A stretch of DNA of 7,258 nucleotides from Nitrososphaerales archaeon TH5888 (GCA_014523595.1 JAATVN010000047.1:1-7258); one strand, 5' to 3'. Positions 1-7,258 are shown, counted from the stretch's first letter. A program made the numbers and translations. The notes: generated by a model from the sequence alone, not told the origin.

Positions 1-461
1 TAGACCATCTTTTCTCTTGTTGCATTCAATAGCGAGGTGTTTTGTCTAACAAACATTTTCCGCAAATATCGTATCGAATCTATTATGAGACGCTTATTTT
101 CAGAAAGTAAGATGAAACAACCTGAACCATTATTTCTTATCCCTCCGATATTAATTGCCTTATCAACCTGATTACTACAAATTAACCTCAATAAGAGTTC
201 CATTTCCAACCTCTTAGCAATTTTGATTTTTCTATTGTTTGATTCTAAAATAATTTTAATTACCTCAAAGATATGTCCTTTGCCAAAAATGTATTTTGGG
301 TTAATACCCTGAATCATAACCTCCGGGAACATTTTTCTAAATGATTCAATAGTAGTTCCTATGTCAGTTACATGCAGAGTATCCGTACTGATAATTGCTA
401 CAAAAACTGAATCAATTTCATATAAGGGAATGTTACTAATGATTTGAATCTTTTCTTTCAT
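1..461 (-). CDS. cgi121: KEOPS complex subunit Cgi121-like protein (3' end at or beyond window edge)
   Basis: From the ATG at 461 the minus strand is open for 153 codons to position 3; the last two bases (1-2) read TA, so the next base decides between stop and Tyr. The family is typically about 150-180 residues, so the gene is complete or nearly so. Recognition rests on the central helix pattern at residues 82-108, with MELLLRL at 87-93 followed by QVDKAI and a Gly-Ile turn, which resembles the conserved Cgi121/TPRKB core. Cgi121 is known to bind the Bud32 kinase within KEOPS (Kae1, Bud32, Cgi121, Pcc1) and to help recruit tRNA for N6-threonylcarbamoyladenosine (t6A37) synthesis in the cytoplasm. 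No other KEOPS gene is in the window. It lies 32 nt after the Ubl gene, without an evident promoter of its own, suggesting co-transcription. Identification is by eye from a divergent family, so moderately sure. Confidence 0.72.
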   Translation of the reverse strand, partial: MKEKIQIISNIPLYEIDSVFVAIISTDTLHVTDIGTTIESFRKMFPEVMIQGINPKYIFGKGHIFEVIKIILESNNRKIKIAKRLEMELLLRLICSNQVDKAINIGGIRNNGSGCFILLSENKRLIIDSIRYLRKMFVRQNTSLLNATREKMV

Positions 462-493
462 GTCAGAATACGTGTATTAAATATTTAATAGAC

Positions 494-745
494 TTAACCA
501 CCATGAATTAGATTCGCAATAGTTACGATATCTCCAGATTTTATTTTTTGATCAGTGCCAGATATTGATAAATCTACACCATTAATCAAAACTAGGAGGT
601 CTTCTTTATCAATATGTTTAGAATTAGTAATGTTTTGATAAAGTATGGAAAAAATGTTTGATAACATGATCTCGTTTTCGTGAATTATTATACTTTCTTT
701 ACCACAATATTTCTTGATTGAGCCTAGTAGCCGTAATGTAATCAA
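494..745 (-). CDS. Ubiquitin-like small modifier / MoaD-ThiS-Urm1 family protein
   Basis: A protein of 83 residues starting at TTG (745). It has the beta-grasp pattern of MoaD/ThiS/Urm1/SAMP proteins: an opening strand ITLRLLGSIK, a conserved ING at 54-56, a GD at 71-72 followed by a hydrophobic strand, and a C-terminal HGG with the diglycine exactly at residues 82-83, so no processing would be needed before E1-type adenylation. Family members act as sulfur carriers (molybdopterin or tRNA 2-thiouridine synthesis) or as protein modifiers in archaea; the sequence alone does not decide. It begins 21 nt after the eS17 stop and ends 32 nt before cgi121. No molybdopterin gene is nearby, and the ribosomal and KEOPS neighbours make a tRNA-thiolation (Urm1/SAMP2-like) role attractive, which is inference. 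A GGG lies just upstream of the TTG, only a weak ribosome binding site. Confidence 0.85.
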   Translation of the reverse strand: MITLRLLGSIKKYCGKESIIIHENEIMLSNIFSILYQNITNSKHIDKEDLLVLINGVDLSISGTDQKIKSGDIVTIANLIHGG

Positions 746-766
746 TTTCCCGCTGAGAACTTTATA

Positions 767-982
767 TTATGTCTCCTCAACGTCCTGTTCACTTTTCTTA
801 TTTTGTTCTTTTGTTTGTTTGTTGATATATGAAGCAATATAACCGGCTATTTGATTTCGCAATTCTTTTGATCTAACCTTTGCAATCTCGTCTATTGTTT
901 TTTTATTTTGTTGAAAATCAACATTAAATTTATCTGGATATCGGTTTAAGAGCTCGATTGAAAGTTTTTTAACTCTATTCAA
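767..982 (-). CDS. rps17e: 30S ribosomal protein eS17 (S17e)
   Basis: A 71-residue basic protein matching archaeal/eukaryotic eS17. The signature block is at residues 20-50: N-x-DF followed by NKK, then DEIA, then S-K-x-LRNQIAGYI, the most conserved stretch of the family. Residues 56-71 form a charged, probably disordered tail. The start is TTG at 982: the N-terminus MNRVKKLS fits family members beginning MG/NRV, and no ATG is suitably placed. A TATA box (TATAAAA on the minus strand, 1008-1014) is centred 29 nt upstream of the TTG, so the transcript should begin at or within a few bases of the start codon (leaderless). eS17 is a structural small-subunit protein absent from bacteria. It is the likely first gene of a transcript continuing into the Ubl and cgi121 genes. 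Confidence 0.93.
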   Translation of the reverse strand: MNRVKKLSIELLNRYPDKFNVDFQQNKKTIDEIAKVRSKELRNQIAGYIASYINKQTKEQNKKSEQDVEET

Positions 983-1007
983 TATCTGAGACTATTTATG
1001 AAGGCTA

Positions 1008-1014
1008 TTTTATA
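1008..1014 (-). promoter_or_regulatory. TATA box for rps17e (leaderless-type spacing)
   Basis: The minus strand reads GGTATAAAATAG here. The box centre (1011) is 29 nt from the first base of the TTG start at 982; archaeal transcription normally begins about 25-27 nt downstream of the box centre, so the predicted leader is 0-4 nt. A second candidate, TTTATAAGG, lies slightly further upstream (about 1019-1028). Confidence 0.55.
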
Positions 1015-1045
1015 CCTTCCTTATAAAAGAAACCATATTTAGGTA

Positions 1046-1816
1046 CTAATCAAAGAATAAAATAGAGTTCTTTTCAAGTTTTTCTGCTACATTTTCTGGT
1101 GTCAAGCAAAGAACTTCCGACATACTTCTTACGACACTCATGAGGACCGAAGTTGGTAGTGTAATTACATTCTTAAGACATGATGGATATCTTACTGGTC
1201 CATCCGTTTCAATTAGTAACTTCCCTTGATCTGTTAACTTCAGCAAACTCTGCTTTTTCTTGGAATAAATTAAAGGTGGACCATATGAAATATACAAACC
1301 CATATCAAGAGCTTTTTCTAACTGTTGTGGAGATCCATCAAACCAGTGAAGGCATGCTTTTTTTAGATTAAATGTAGACAATACATTCAGAACTTCATCA
1401 AGTGATTGCCTTGAATGTACTGAGATGGGTTTATCATATGTTTCTGCAATAGTTAACATCTTAGTGAATACCTGATCTTGCATCACTTTGGTGTTTTTAT
1501 CCTGATTGTAGTAAGTCGGATCTAGTCCAATTTCACCGATTCCATCAATGTTATGGATATTGGAGCTAACCATTTCTTCGAACTGTGAAATGTTCTCTTC
1601 TGCATATTGGGGATGTATTCCTAGAAAGTTATATACAATATTATGGACGTCCTTTTCCCCAAAAAGTCTTAATGCCTTTAATGAAGTCGAAGTGTTTACT
1701 GTCACTGAACATGCCTTTATACTCATTCCTTTCAAAGTTACAAGTATTGAAGGCAAAAAATTATCATATTCAGTATCGGTAAGATGAATATGAGAATCGT
1801 ATAACACAGGAATCAA
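1046..1816 (-). CDS. TatD-family metal-dependent hydrolase
   Basis: A 256-residue protein, the usual length for TatD. All metal-site motifs are present in order: DSHIHL (His9, His11), GIHP at 66-69, GEIGLD with Glu95, SVHSR with His134, HWFDG with His157, and ETDGP with Asp205. These residues line the two-metal site of the TIM-barrel amidohydrolase fold. TatD enzymes have deoxyribonuclease or 3'-5' exonuclease activity linked to DNA repair and turnover, so a cytoplasmic nuclease role is expected but substrate cannot be read from sequence. The start is TTG at 1816: an in-frame TGA lies two codons upstream and the residues before DSHIHL match the usual short N-terminus. The gene follows the winged-helix gene by 62 nt and precedes rps17e by 63 nt; the latter has its own TATA box, so TatD is probably a separate unit. 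Confidence 0.94.
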   Translation of the reverse strand: MIPVLYDSHIHLTDTEYDNFLPSILVTLKGMSIKACSVTVNTSTSLKALRLFGEKDVHNIVYNFLGIHPQYAEENISQFEEMVSSNIHNIDGIGEIGLDPTYYNQDKNTKVMQDQVFTKMLTIAETYDKPISVHSRQSLDEVLNVLSTFNLKKACLHWFDGSPQQLEKALDMGLYISYGPPLIYSKKKQSLLKLTDQGKLLIETDGPVRYPSCLKNVITLPTSVLMSVVRSMSEVLCLTPENVAEKLEKNSILFFD

Positions 1817-1878
1817 TTTTCAATTGTCCTTACAAAATATTACTAATTAATCACAATATTTGAATCAAAATAAGTCTA

Positions 1879-2088
1879 TCATGTGACTAGTTCTATTCTT
1901 CTCTTGTCTTTTGTTAACCAACTTACCCTCACCAATCCAAAAATTTCTAAATCGAGTAACGTTTTGTTAAGATCAGCCACCGTTATTTGTACTCCTTCTT
2001 TTTCTAAATTGCTTATTAGCTCATTGTCTGACAAATTTCCTACTTCCTTTATTTTTTCCAATATAATATTTCTTAGCGGATATTTCAA
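1879..2088 (-). CDS. Small winged-helix DNA-binding-like protein
   Basis: A 69-residue protein with a compact winged helix-turn-helix layout: helix 1 about residues 6-16 (RNIILEKIKEV), helix 2 about 18-31 (NLSDNELISNLEKEG), recognition-type helix about 36-50, then a strand-turn-strand wing rich in Lys/Arg (LVRVSWLTKDKRRIELV). It looks like a small archaeal transcription factor or nucleic-acid-binding wHTH; the target is unknown. The start used is TTG at 2088, with GGTGA on the minus strand 6 nt upstream, a good match to the archaeal anti-Shine-Dalgarno; the same bases also encode Gly-Glu in an overlapping upstream frame. An in-frame stop three codons upstream excludes longer forms without a frame change. 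The overlapping 18-codon ORF upstream may be its lost N-terminus, in which case the full protein would be about 87 residues. Confidence 0.68.
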   Translation of the reverse strand: MKYPLRNIILEKIKEVGNLSDNELISNLEKEGVQITVADLNKTLLDLEIFGLVRVSWLTKDKRRIELVT

Positions 2089-2141
2089 ATGTCTTCACCA
2101 AATTCAGAATATATAACTTTAGTTACTTGATCTAATTGCAT
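2085..2141 (-). CDS. 18-codon ORF overlapping the wHTH start (leader peptide or frameshifted N-terminus)
   Basis: ATG at 2141 opens 18 codons (MQLDQVTKVIYSEFGEDI) ending at TGA 2087-2085, which overlaps the TTG start of the winged-helix gene as TTGA. The residue composition is protein-like. A one-base change in the T-run at 2083-2085/2090 region (restoring an extra T after GAC ATT) would fuse it smoothly, giving FGEDI followed by LKYPLRN. It could be a translationally coupled leader ORF, a true or sequencing frameshift, or chance. A TATA-like TTTTAAAA at 2171-2178 has suitable spacing for a short leader ahead of this ATG. Confidence 0.33.
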   Translation of the reverse strand: MQLDQVTKVIYSEFGEDI

Positions 2142-2142
2142 A

Positions 2143-2149
2143 TTATAAA
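2143..2149 (-). promoter_or_regulatory. Candidate TATA box for the winged-helix gene
   Basis: The minus strand reads GAGTATTTATAATATG. Box centre 2146 predicts a start near 2120, giving a leader of about 32 nt that contains the GGTGA ribosome binding site before the TTG at 2088. This promoter would exclude the upstream 18-codon ORF's ATG from the mRNA. Confidence 0.35.
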
Positions 2150-2170
2150 TACTCTTCTAACTGTCTTAAC

Positions 2171-2178
2171 TTTTAAAA
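2171..2178 (-). promoter_or_regulatory. Alternative TATA-like box upstream of the 18-codon ORF
   Basis: TTTTAAAA (symmetrical, so readable on either strand) is centred about 33 nt before the ATG at 2141, predicting a leader of about 7 nt. If this is the real promoter, the 18-codon frame would be transcribed and translated first. Sequence alone cannot choose between this and the box at 2143-2149. Confidence 0.27.
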
Positions 2179-2223
2179 GCATGATTGAACAATATTAACC
2201 TGATACCGATAAATGGGATTTTA

Positions 2224-2367
2224 CTAATTGCAGGCGACGTCATAAGTGTTCAGGATTAGTTTATTTGATATGTATTTTTCAGCGAGCATCATGAACATCT
2301 GTTGTCGGACTTTAACTTCCATGAGTTTAAGTAAAGATATGATTAACAATATAGAAAAAATAATCAA
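2224..2367 (-). CDS. Possible 47-residue single-pass membrane protein (unconfirmed)
   Basis: This is the main content of the 309-bp gap between the winged-helix gene and the 97-residue gene. After the TAA of the 97-residue gene (2400-2398) the same frame stays open for 57 more codons, to TAG at 2226-2224. The first usable start is TTG at 2367, giving 47 residues; an ATG at 2322 would give 32 residues without the membrane span. From the TTG, residues 1-15 are strongly hydrophobic (IIFSILLIISLLKLM), followed by a charged segment VKVRQQ and a mixed tail. There is no convincing ribosome binding site. A competing plus-strand ORF of 43 codons covers 2270-2401, so coding potential is ambiguous. It could be a small membrane protein, a decayed C-terminal extension, or chance in AT-rich DNA. 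Confidence 0.22.
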   Translation of the reverse strand: MIIFSILLIISLLKLMEVKVRQQMFMMLAEKYISNKLILNTYDVACN

Positions 2368-2397
2368 TCGGGTAAACCATTCGTATTTTGATTTAAT

Positions 2398-2691
2398 TTA
2401 ATTATCCAGTGGTTTCAGAGTAAATACAAATCTTGATCCCTCAAATTCAGTTACCCCTTGTCTCTCCCAGTTCACTTCATAACTATGGGTAATCTGTTTG
2501 CCTATTATGCTAATTTTTCTAGGAAGGTCAGCAAAAAGACTCTCTACTTTTTCTAGATTTTTTGTCATTAGAACTGATCTTCGTCTCTTCATTAGATATT
2601 TTACTGCAACATTCTTGTGGAGGTGCCCAAATTCCTGAATTTTTTCCCTTCCGTTGTCGATTATAAATTCACGCTTGGTCAATATGGGCAT
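2398..2691 (-). CDS. Conserved-looking hypothetical protein, 97 residues
   Basis: I do not recognise this family. The protein starts at ATG 2691 (MPILTKREF) and ends at TAA 2398. It is soluble-looking, with no signal peptide or membrane span. The N-terminal half is basic (KREF, GREK, KYLMKRRRSVLMTK at about 31-44), and the C-terminal half looks like alternating strands (RKISIIGKQITHSYEVNW, then SRFVFTLKPLDN). A Lys/Arg-rich patch followed by beta strands would suit nucleic-acid contact, but that is only a guess. It is divergent from the ACT-domain gene with 132 bp between starts, and a TTATAA box at 2730-2735 sits at proper distance for a leader of about 15 nt. Codon use and base composition do not differ noticeably from the neighbours. 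Confidence 0.72.
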   Translation of the reverse strand: MPILTKREFIIDNGREKIQEFGHLHKNVAVKYLMKRRRSVLMTKNLEKVESLFADLPRKISIIGKQITHSYEVNWERQGVTEFEGSRFVFTLKPLDN

Positions 2692-2729
2692 TACTTTAAT
2701 TTACTTAAAAAGAGTCATTGTCAACTCTA

Positions 2730-2735
2730 TTATAA
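2730..2735 (-). promoter_or_regulatory. TATA box for the 97-residue gene
   Basis: TTATAA, read on the minus strand as GTTATAATAG, is centred about 41 nt before the ATG at 2691, predicting transcription from near 2706 and a leader of about 15 nt. It is the mirror partner of the plus-strand box at 2779-2784. Confidence 0.45.
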
Positions 2736-2753
2736 CAACATGAGTTAATTTGA

Positions 2754-2763
2754 TCACATGTGA
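2754..2763. promoter_or_regulatory. Perfect 10-bp palindrome TCACATGTGA between divergent TATA boxes
   Basis: TCACATGTGA equals its own reverse complement. It lies 18 nt from the minus-strand TTATAA box (2730-2735) and 15 nt from the plus-strand box (2779-2784), almost at the midpoint. This position is typical of a dimeric regulator acting on both promoters. A 10-bp palindrome is common by chance (about one per kilobase), so only the placement makes it a candidate. Confidence 0.35.
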
Positions 2764-2778
2764 ATACCGAGATACAAA

Positions 2779-2784
2779 TTATAA
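2779..2784 (+). promoter_or_regulatory. TATA box for the ACT-domain gene
   Basis: The plus strand reads ACAAATTATAACATT. The box centre (about 2782) predicts transcription from near 2808, leaving about 16 nt before the ATG at 2824 or about 58 nt before the alternative ATG at 2866. Confidence 0.45.
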
Positions 2785-2823
2785 CATTTTGTAAATTCTC
2801 GTACATAAAGTAGCTTTTCACGT

Positions 2824-3525
2824 ATGCAAGAAACGTTTATTACTTTTACAGCATATATAAAATACATGTACTCTCAAACTTTTTCTGTTCCTCATGCAGT
2901 AAGAGAGGTTATTGGTTCTAATACGTTATTTTTTCAGGCTTTAAGTACAGGTATAGCAAATTATACTGCTTTAGCACAAAAAATTAAGCCAGAGGTAGAA
3001 AAGCTAACGAAGTCTGAAGTAAATGTTAATACCCTTGTAGTAGCGATAAAACGATTTGCAGATTCACTGGATGGGAATGACTACGAATTTCATCCAATTT
3101 TTGACGGAATCAGAATGACCCTAACAGGGAGTATTATAGATATTGATTTCCATGAAACCGATGATGCCTATCAAGTCCTAGATGAAATATTTGAATTGGG
3201 TAGCGGATATAATATGTTCAGGACAAACAAGCAAATTCGGCTGTTTGCTGAAGACATAGATGAAATTCGAAGCATGTTTAAATCATCTCACAAGGGTGCT
3301 ACAGGTGAAATAAAAGATGGGCTCTCCAAGATAACAATTACTGTTCAATCAGACAAAGAAAATACATATGAAGTACTATCAATTGTTCTTTCCATACTAC
3401 ACAACAATCGGATTCCTTTGTACAATGCCTTTTTCACACAAAATGAAATAGTTTTGATTCTGGGTATGGATGATGCAGCCAAGGCGTATGAGGTCATCAG
3501 AGAAAAATTATACAGTCATGATTAG
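2824..3525 (+). CDS. ACT-domain-containing protein with N-terminal helical domain
   Basis: A 233-residue cytoplasmic protein. Residues 21-83 are helical, with a segment around 38-58 (ALSTGIANYTALAQKIKPEVE) of the type seen ahead of ACT domains in archaeal 'regulator of amino acid metabolism' proteins, possibly HTH-like. Residues about 93-155 look like a degenerate ACT-like beta-alpha-beta unit. Residues about 168-230 are a clearer ACT domain: a strand GLSKITITV, helix YEVLSIVLSILHNNRIPL, strands NAFFTQNEIVLILG, and a final helix AAKAYEVIREKL. ACT domains bind amino acids or similar small ligands, so a ligand-sensing regulatory role is likely; ligand and target are unknown and no biosynthetic gene is adjacent. 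ATG 2824 is taken as the start; the ATG at 2866 (Met15) is a real alternative, since the recognisable domain begins only at about residue 21. It converges on cdc48. Confidence 0.82.
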   Translation: MQETFITFTAYIKYMYSQTFSVPHAVREVIGSNTLFFQALSTGIANYTALAQKIKPEVEKLTKSEVNVNTLVVAIKRFADSLDGNDYEFHPIFDGIRMTLTGSIIDIDFHETDDAYQVLDEIFELGSGYNMFRTNKQIRLFAEDIDEIRSMFKSSHKGATGEIKDGLSKITITVQSDKENTYEVLSIVLSILHNNRIPLYNAFFTQNEIVLILGMDDAAKAYEVIREKLYSHD

Positions 3526-3532
3526 TATTATC

Positions 3533-6010
<2,478 letters not shown>

Positions 6011-6739
6011 TTGGGTAAAAGAACTTTAGTACGTAGAAGGGGAAGAGGAGGTAAACAATTTCAAGCCATTAAAACTGGAAAAATTGTACCTGCCAAATAT
6101 CCAAAGTTACAATCATCTGAACAAAAAATTGGTTCAATAGTTGACATTGTTCACGAACGAGGAAGAGATGCACCGTTGGCTAAAATTCAATTTGATAAAG
6201 AGTTTAGCTATCTGCCAGCTCCTGATGGCATGGCAGTGGGAGAGAAAATACAAATTGGAGACAATGTCGATTTCAAACCAAAGAATATTTTGGCATTGGA
6301 AGCGATTCCAGACGGTACCCTTATTTGTAATCTGGAAAGGAACATTGGGGATGGAGGAAAGCTCGTCAAATCAGCCGGATCATCTGCCCTGGTCTTTTCT
6401 CATACCTCCCAAGGTGTATCGGTTAAATTACCATCCGGCAAATTTACTACACTAAATCCAAGATGCAAGGCAATGATTGGTGTTGTTTCTGGTGCTGGAA
6501 GAAAAGAAAAGCCATTTCTTAAAGCAGGAAACAAAGCCAAATACATGACTGCACATGGCAAGCTATATCCAACGGTTAGGGGAATCGCACAAGCTGCGGT
6601 TTATCATCCACATGGCGGTGGAAGACACCAACATGTAGGTCGTCAATCATCAGTAGGAAGGACAACTCCTCCTGGCAGAAAAGTAGGAAATATCGCACCA
6701 CGAAAAACTGGGAGAGCCAGAGTAAAACAAAAGAAGTAA
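6011..6739 (+). CDS. rpl2: 50S ribosomal protein uL2
   Basis: A complete 242-residue uL2, the normal archaeal length. The N-terminus MGKRTLVRRRGRGG and the early segment with ERGRDAPLA (49-57) are the classical rRNA-binding part; the C-terminal loop HPHGGGRHQHVGR (199-211) is the archaeal/eukaryotic version of the conserved HPHGGG element near the peptidyl-transferase centre, followed by PPGRKVG and a basic tail. uL2 is a primary 23S rRNA binder needed for subunit association and peptide-bond formation. The start is TTG at 6011: the resulting MGKR matches archaeal homologues and no ATG is available. It stands alone here, with cdc48 divergent upstream and an endonuclease III gene downstream, rather than between uL23 and uS19 as in the usual S10 cluster. 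No strong ribosome binding site precedes it, fitting a short-leader transcript. Confidence 0.97.
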   Translation: MGKRTLVRRRGRGGKQFQAIKTGKIVPAKYPKLQSSEQKIGSIVDIVHERGRDAPLAKIQFDKEFSYLPAPDGMAVGEKIQIGDNVDFKPKNILALEAIPDGTLICNLERNIGDGGKLVKSAGSSALVFSHTSQGVSVKLPSGKFTTLNPRCKAMIGVVSGAGRKEKPFLKAGNKAKYMTAHGKLYPTVRGIAQAAVYHPHGGGRHQHVGRQSSVGRTTPPGRKVGNIAPRKTGRARVKQKK

Positions 6740-6760
6740 TAATCATTTCATTCCAAAAAC

Positions 6761-6766
6761 TTTTTT
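6761..6766 (+). terminator. T-run downstream of rpl2
   Basis: Six consecutive T residues lie 22 nt after the rpl2 stop codon and 40 nt before the endonuclease III ATG. Oligo-T in the non-template strand is sufficient for archaeal RNA polymerase termination; there is no stable hairpin. Partial readthrough into the next gene is possible. Confidence 0.4.
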
Positions 6767-6806
6767 GTTACGTTATTCATACTGAGAATAAGAATTAGTT
6801 AGGATT

Positions 6807-7258
6807 ATGACTGTAAGATTCAGTAAGATAATTTCGCTAATGCAGAGTACGCTTCGCAAGAACAATCTTGTTAGACCTACCGCCTTGAAAAACTTGCAAA
6901 CTCAAGAAAATGGAGATCCCTACAAAATATTGATAGGAACTATATTGTCGGCACGTACTAGGGATGAAACTACTACACAGGTAATTAAGATGCTCTTTTC
7001 TGAGTTCAAGAATCCCGATGAGCTATCTAGAGCAGATTTGAAAGATATAAAAAAATTAATTCAGAAAATAGGCTTCTATAATGTAAAGGCAACTCGAATA
7101 AAAGAAGTATCAAAAATACTAGTCGAGAAATATAATAGCAAGGTCCCATCCAATTTAGAGGGTCTCCTTACATTCCCGGGAGTAGGAAGAAAAACTGCAA
7201 ATTGTGTGCTCGTCTACGGATTTAGAAAACCGGCGATTCCCGTGGACATTCATGTTCA
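6807..7258 (+). CDS. nth: Endonuclease III (DNA glycosylase/AP lyase), 3' truncated by window edge
   Basis: ATG at 6807 opens 150 full codons to the window end; the family is about 210-230 residues, so roughly two thirds is present. Visible are the N-terminal helices, ILSARTRDETTTQV at 46-59 (the conserved substrate-pocket helix), the helix-hairpin-helix FPGVGRKTANCVL at 123-135 with catalytic Lys129, and PVDIHV at 145-150 with catalytic Asp147. The enzyme excises oxidised pyrimidines and cleaves abasic sites in base-excision repair. The C-terminal four-cysteine [4Fe-4S] motif would lie outside the window, so its presence cannot be stated. Ile148 replaces the commoner Thr of VDTHV. AGGAT just before the ATG is a weak ribosome binding site. 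It is 67 nt downstream of rpl2, with a T-run between, so co-transcription is uncertain. Confidence 0.94.
   Translation, partial: MTVRFSKIISLMQSTLRKNNLVRPTALKNLQTQENGDPYKILIGTILSARTRDETTTQVIKMLFSEFKNPDELSRADLKDIKKLIQKIGFYNVKATRIKEVSKILVEKYNSKVPSNLEGLLTFPGVGRKTANCVLVYGFRKPAIPVDIHV

Noticed and set aside
1180..1787. Plus-strand open frames opposite the TatD gene
   Set aside because: They lie fully antisense to a gene with all its catalytic motifs, have no recognisable domain and no promoter context.
1883..2116. 77-codon plus-strand frame opposite the winged-helix gene
   Set aside because: Antisense to a protein with a clear wHTH pattern; its translation is Ser/Leu/Ile-rich and looks like a complement artefact.
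2101..2397. tRNA or structured RNA in the intergenic gap
   Set aside because: No T-arm consensus or acceptor-stem complementarity found on either strand by eye; same result for 5782-6010.
2270..2401. 43-codon plus-strand ORF in the gap before the 97-residue gene
   Set aside because: No ribosome binding site or clear TATA box at proper distance, no recognisable motif, and it competes with the minus-strand frame, which has a more protein-like hydrophobic segment.
2851..2862. Strong-looking TATA sequence (GCATATATAAAA) inside the ACT gene
   Set aside because: It would start transcription near 2885, beyond both plausible ATG codons; the upstream box at 2779-2784 fits better, so this is probably coding coincidence.
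6141..6455. 104-codon alternative frame inside rpl2
   Set aside because: Entirely inside the well-conserved uL2 gene on the same strand; no independent start signal or domain.
6754..6767. CAAAAAC-TTTTTTG as a hairpin terminator after rpl2
   Set aside because: The loop would be only about two bases and the stem all A-T; the T-run alone is a sufficient explanation.

Overview
The window reads as a chromosomal segment of an archaeon, most likely an ammonia-oxidising or related Nitrososphaeria (Thaumarchaeota). It is AT-rich. It carries archaeal-type ribosomal proteins (eS17, and uL2 with the archaeal/eukaryotic HPHGGGRHQH loop), a two-domain archaeal CDC48 ATPase, a KEOPS subunit and archaeal TATA-type promoters. 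Several promoters sit so close to the start codon that the mRNAs are probably leaderless or nearly so. TTG starts are common (five of ten main genes). I see no mobile element, CRISPR array, tRNA or rRNA. The lineage call is inference from gene content, not from a phylogeny.

Left part (1-2100, all minus strand, read right to left): a small winged-helix protein, a TatD-family metal-dependent hydrolase, ribosomal protein eS17, a ubiquitin-like MoaD/ThiS/Urm1-type protein ending in Gly-Gly, and a Cgi121-like KEOPS subunit running to the window edge. The last three are closely spaced (21 and 32 nt gaps) and look like one transcript joining a ribosomal protein to two possible tRNA-anticodon-loop modification factors.

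Middle (2100-3590): a 309-bp gap holding only a possible 47-residue single-pass membrane ORF, an unrecognised 97-residue protein (minus), and, divergently transcribed, a 233-residue protein with an N-terminal helical domain and two ACT-like domains. A 10-bp perfect palindrome lies almost midway between the two divergent TATA boxes. The ACT gene converges on cdc48 across a short region rich in inverted repeats, including a hairpin with the cdc48 stop codon in its loop.

Right part (3582-7258): cdc48 (minus) with a leaderless-type promoter and an inverted repeat between TATA box and start. A 260-bp divergent region follows, then rpl2 (plus), standing outside the usual S10 ribosomal cluster, a T-run, and the 5' two thirds of an endonuclease III gene cut by the window edge.

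No obviously new multi-gene system is visible. The points most worth checking are the possible frameshift at the start of the winged-helix gene, the eS17-Ubl-Cgi121 grouping, the 97-residue unknown with its in-frame downstream ORF, and the non-canonical D2 P-loop of CDC48.
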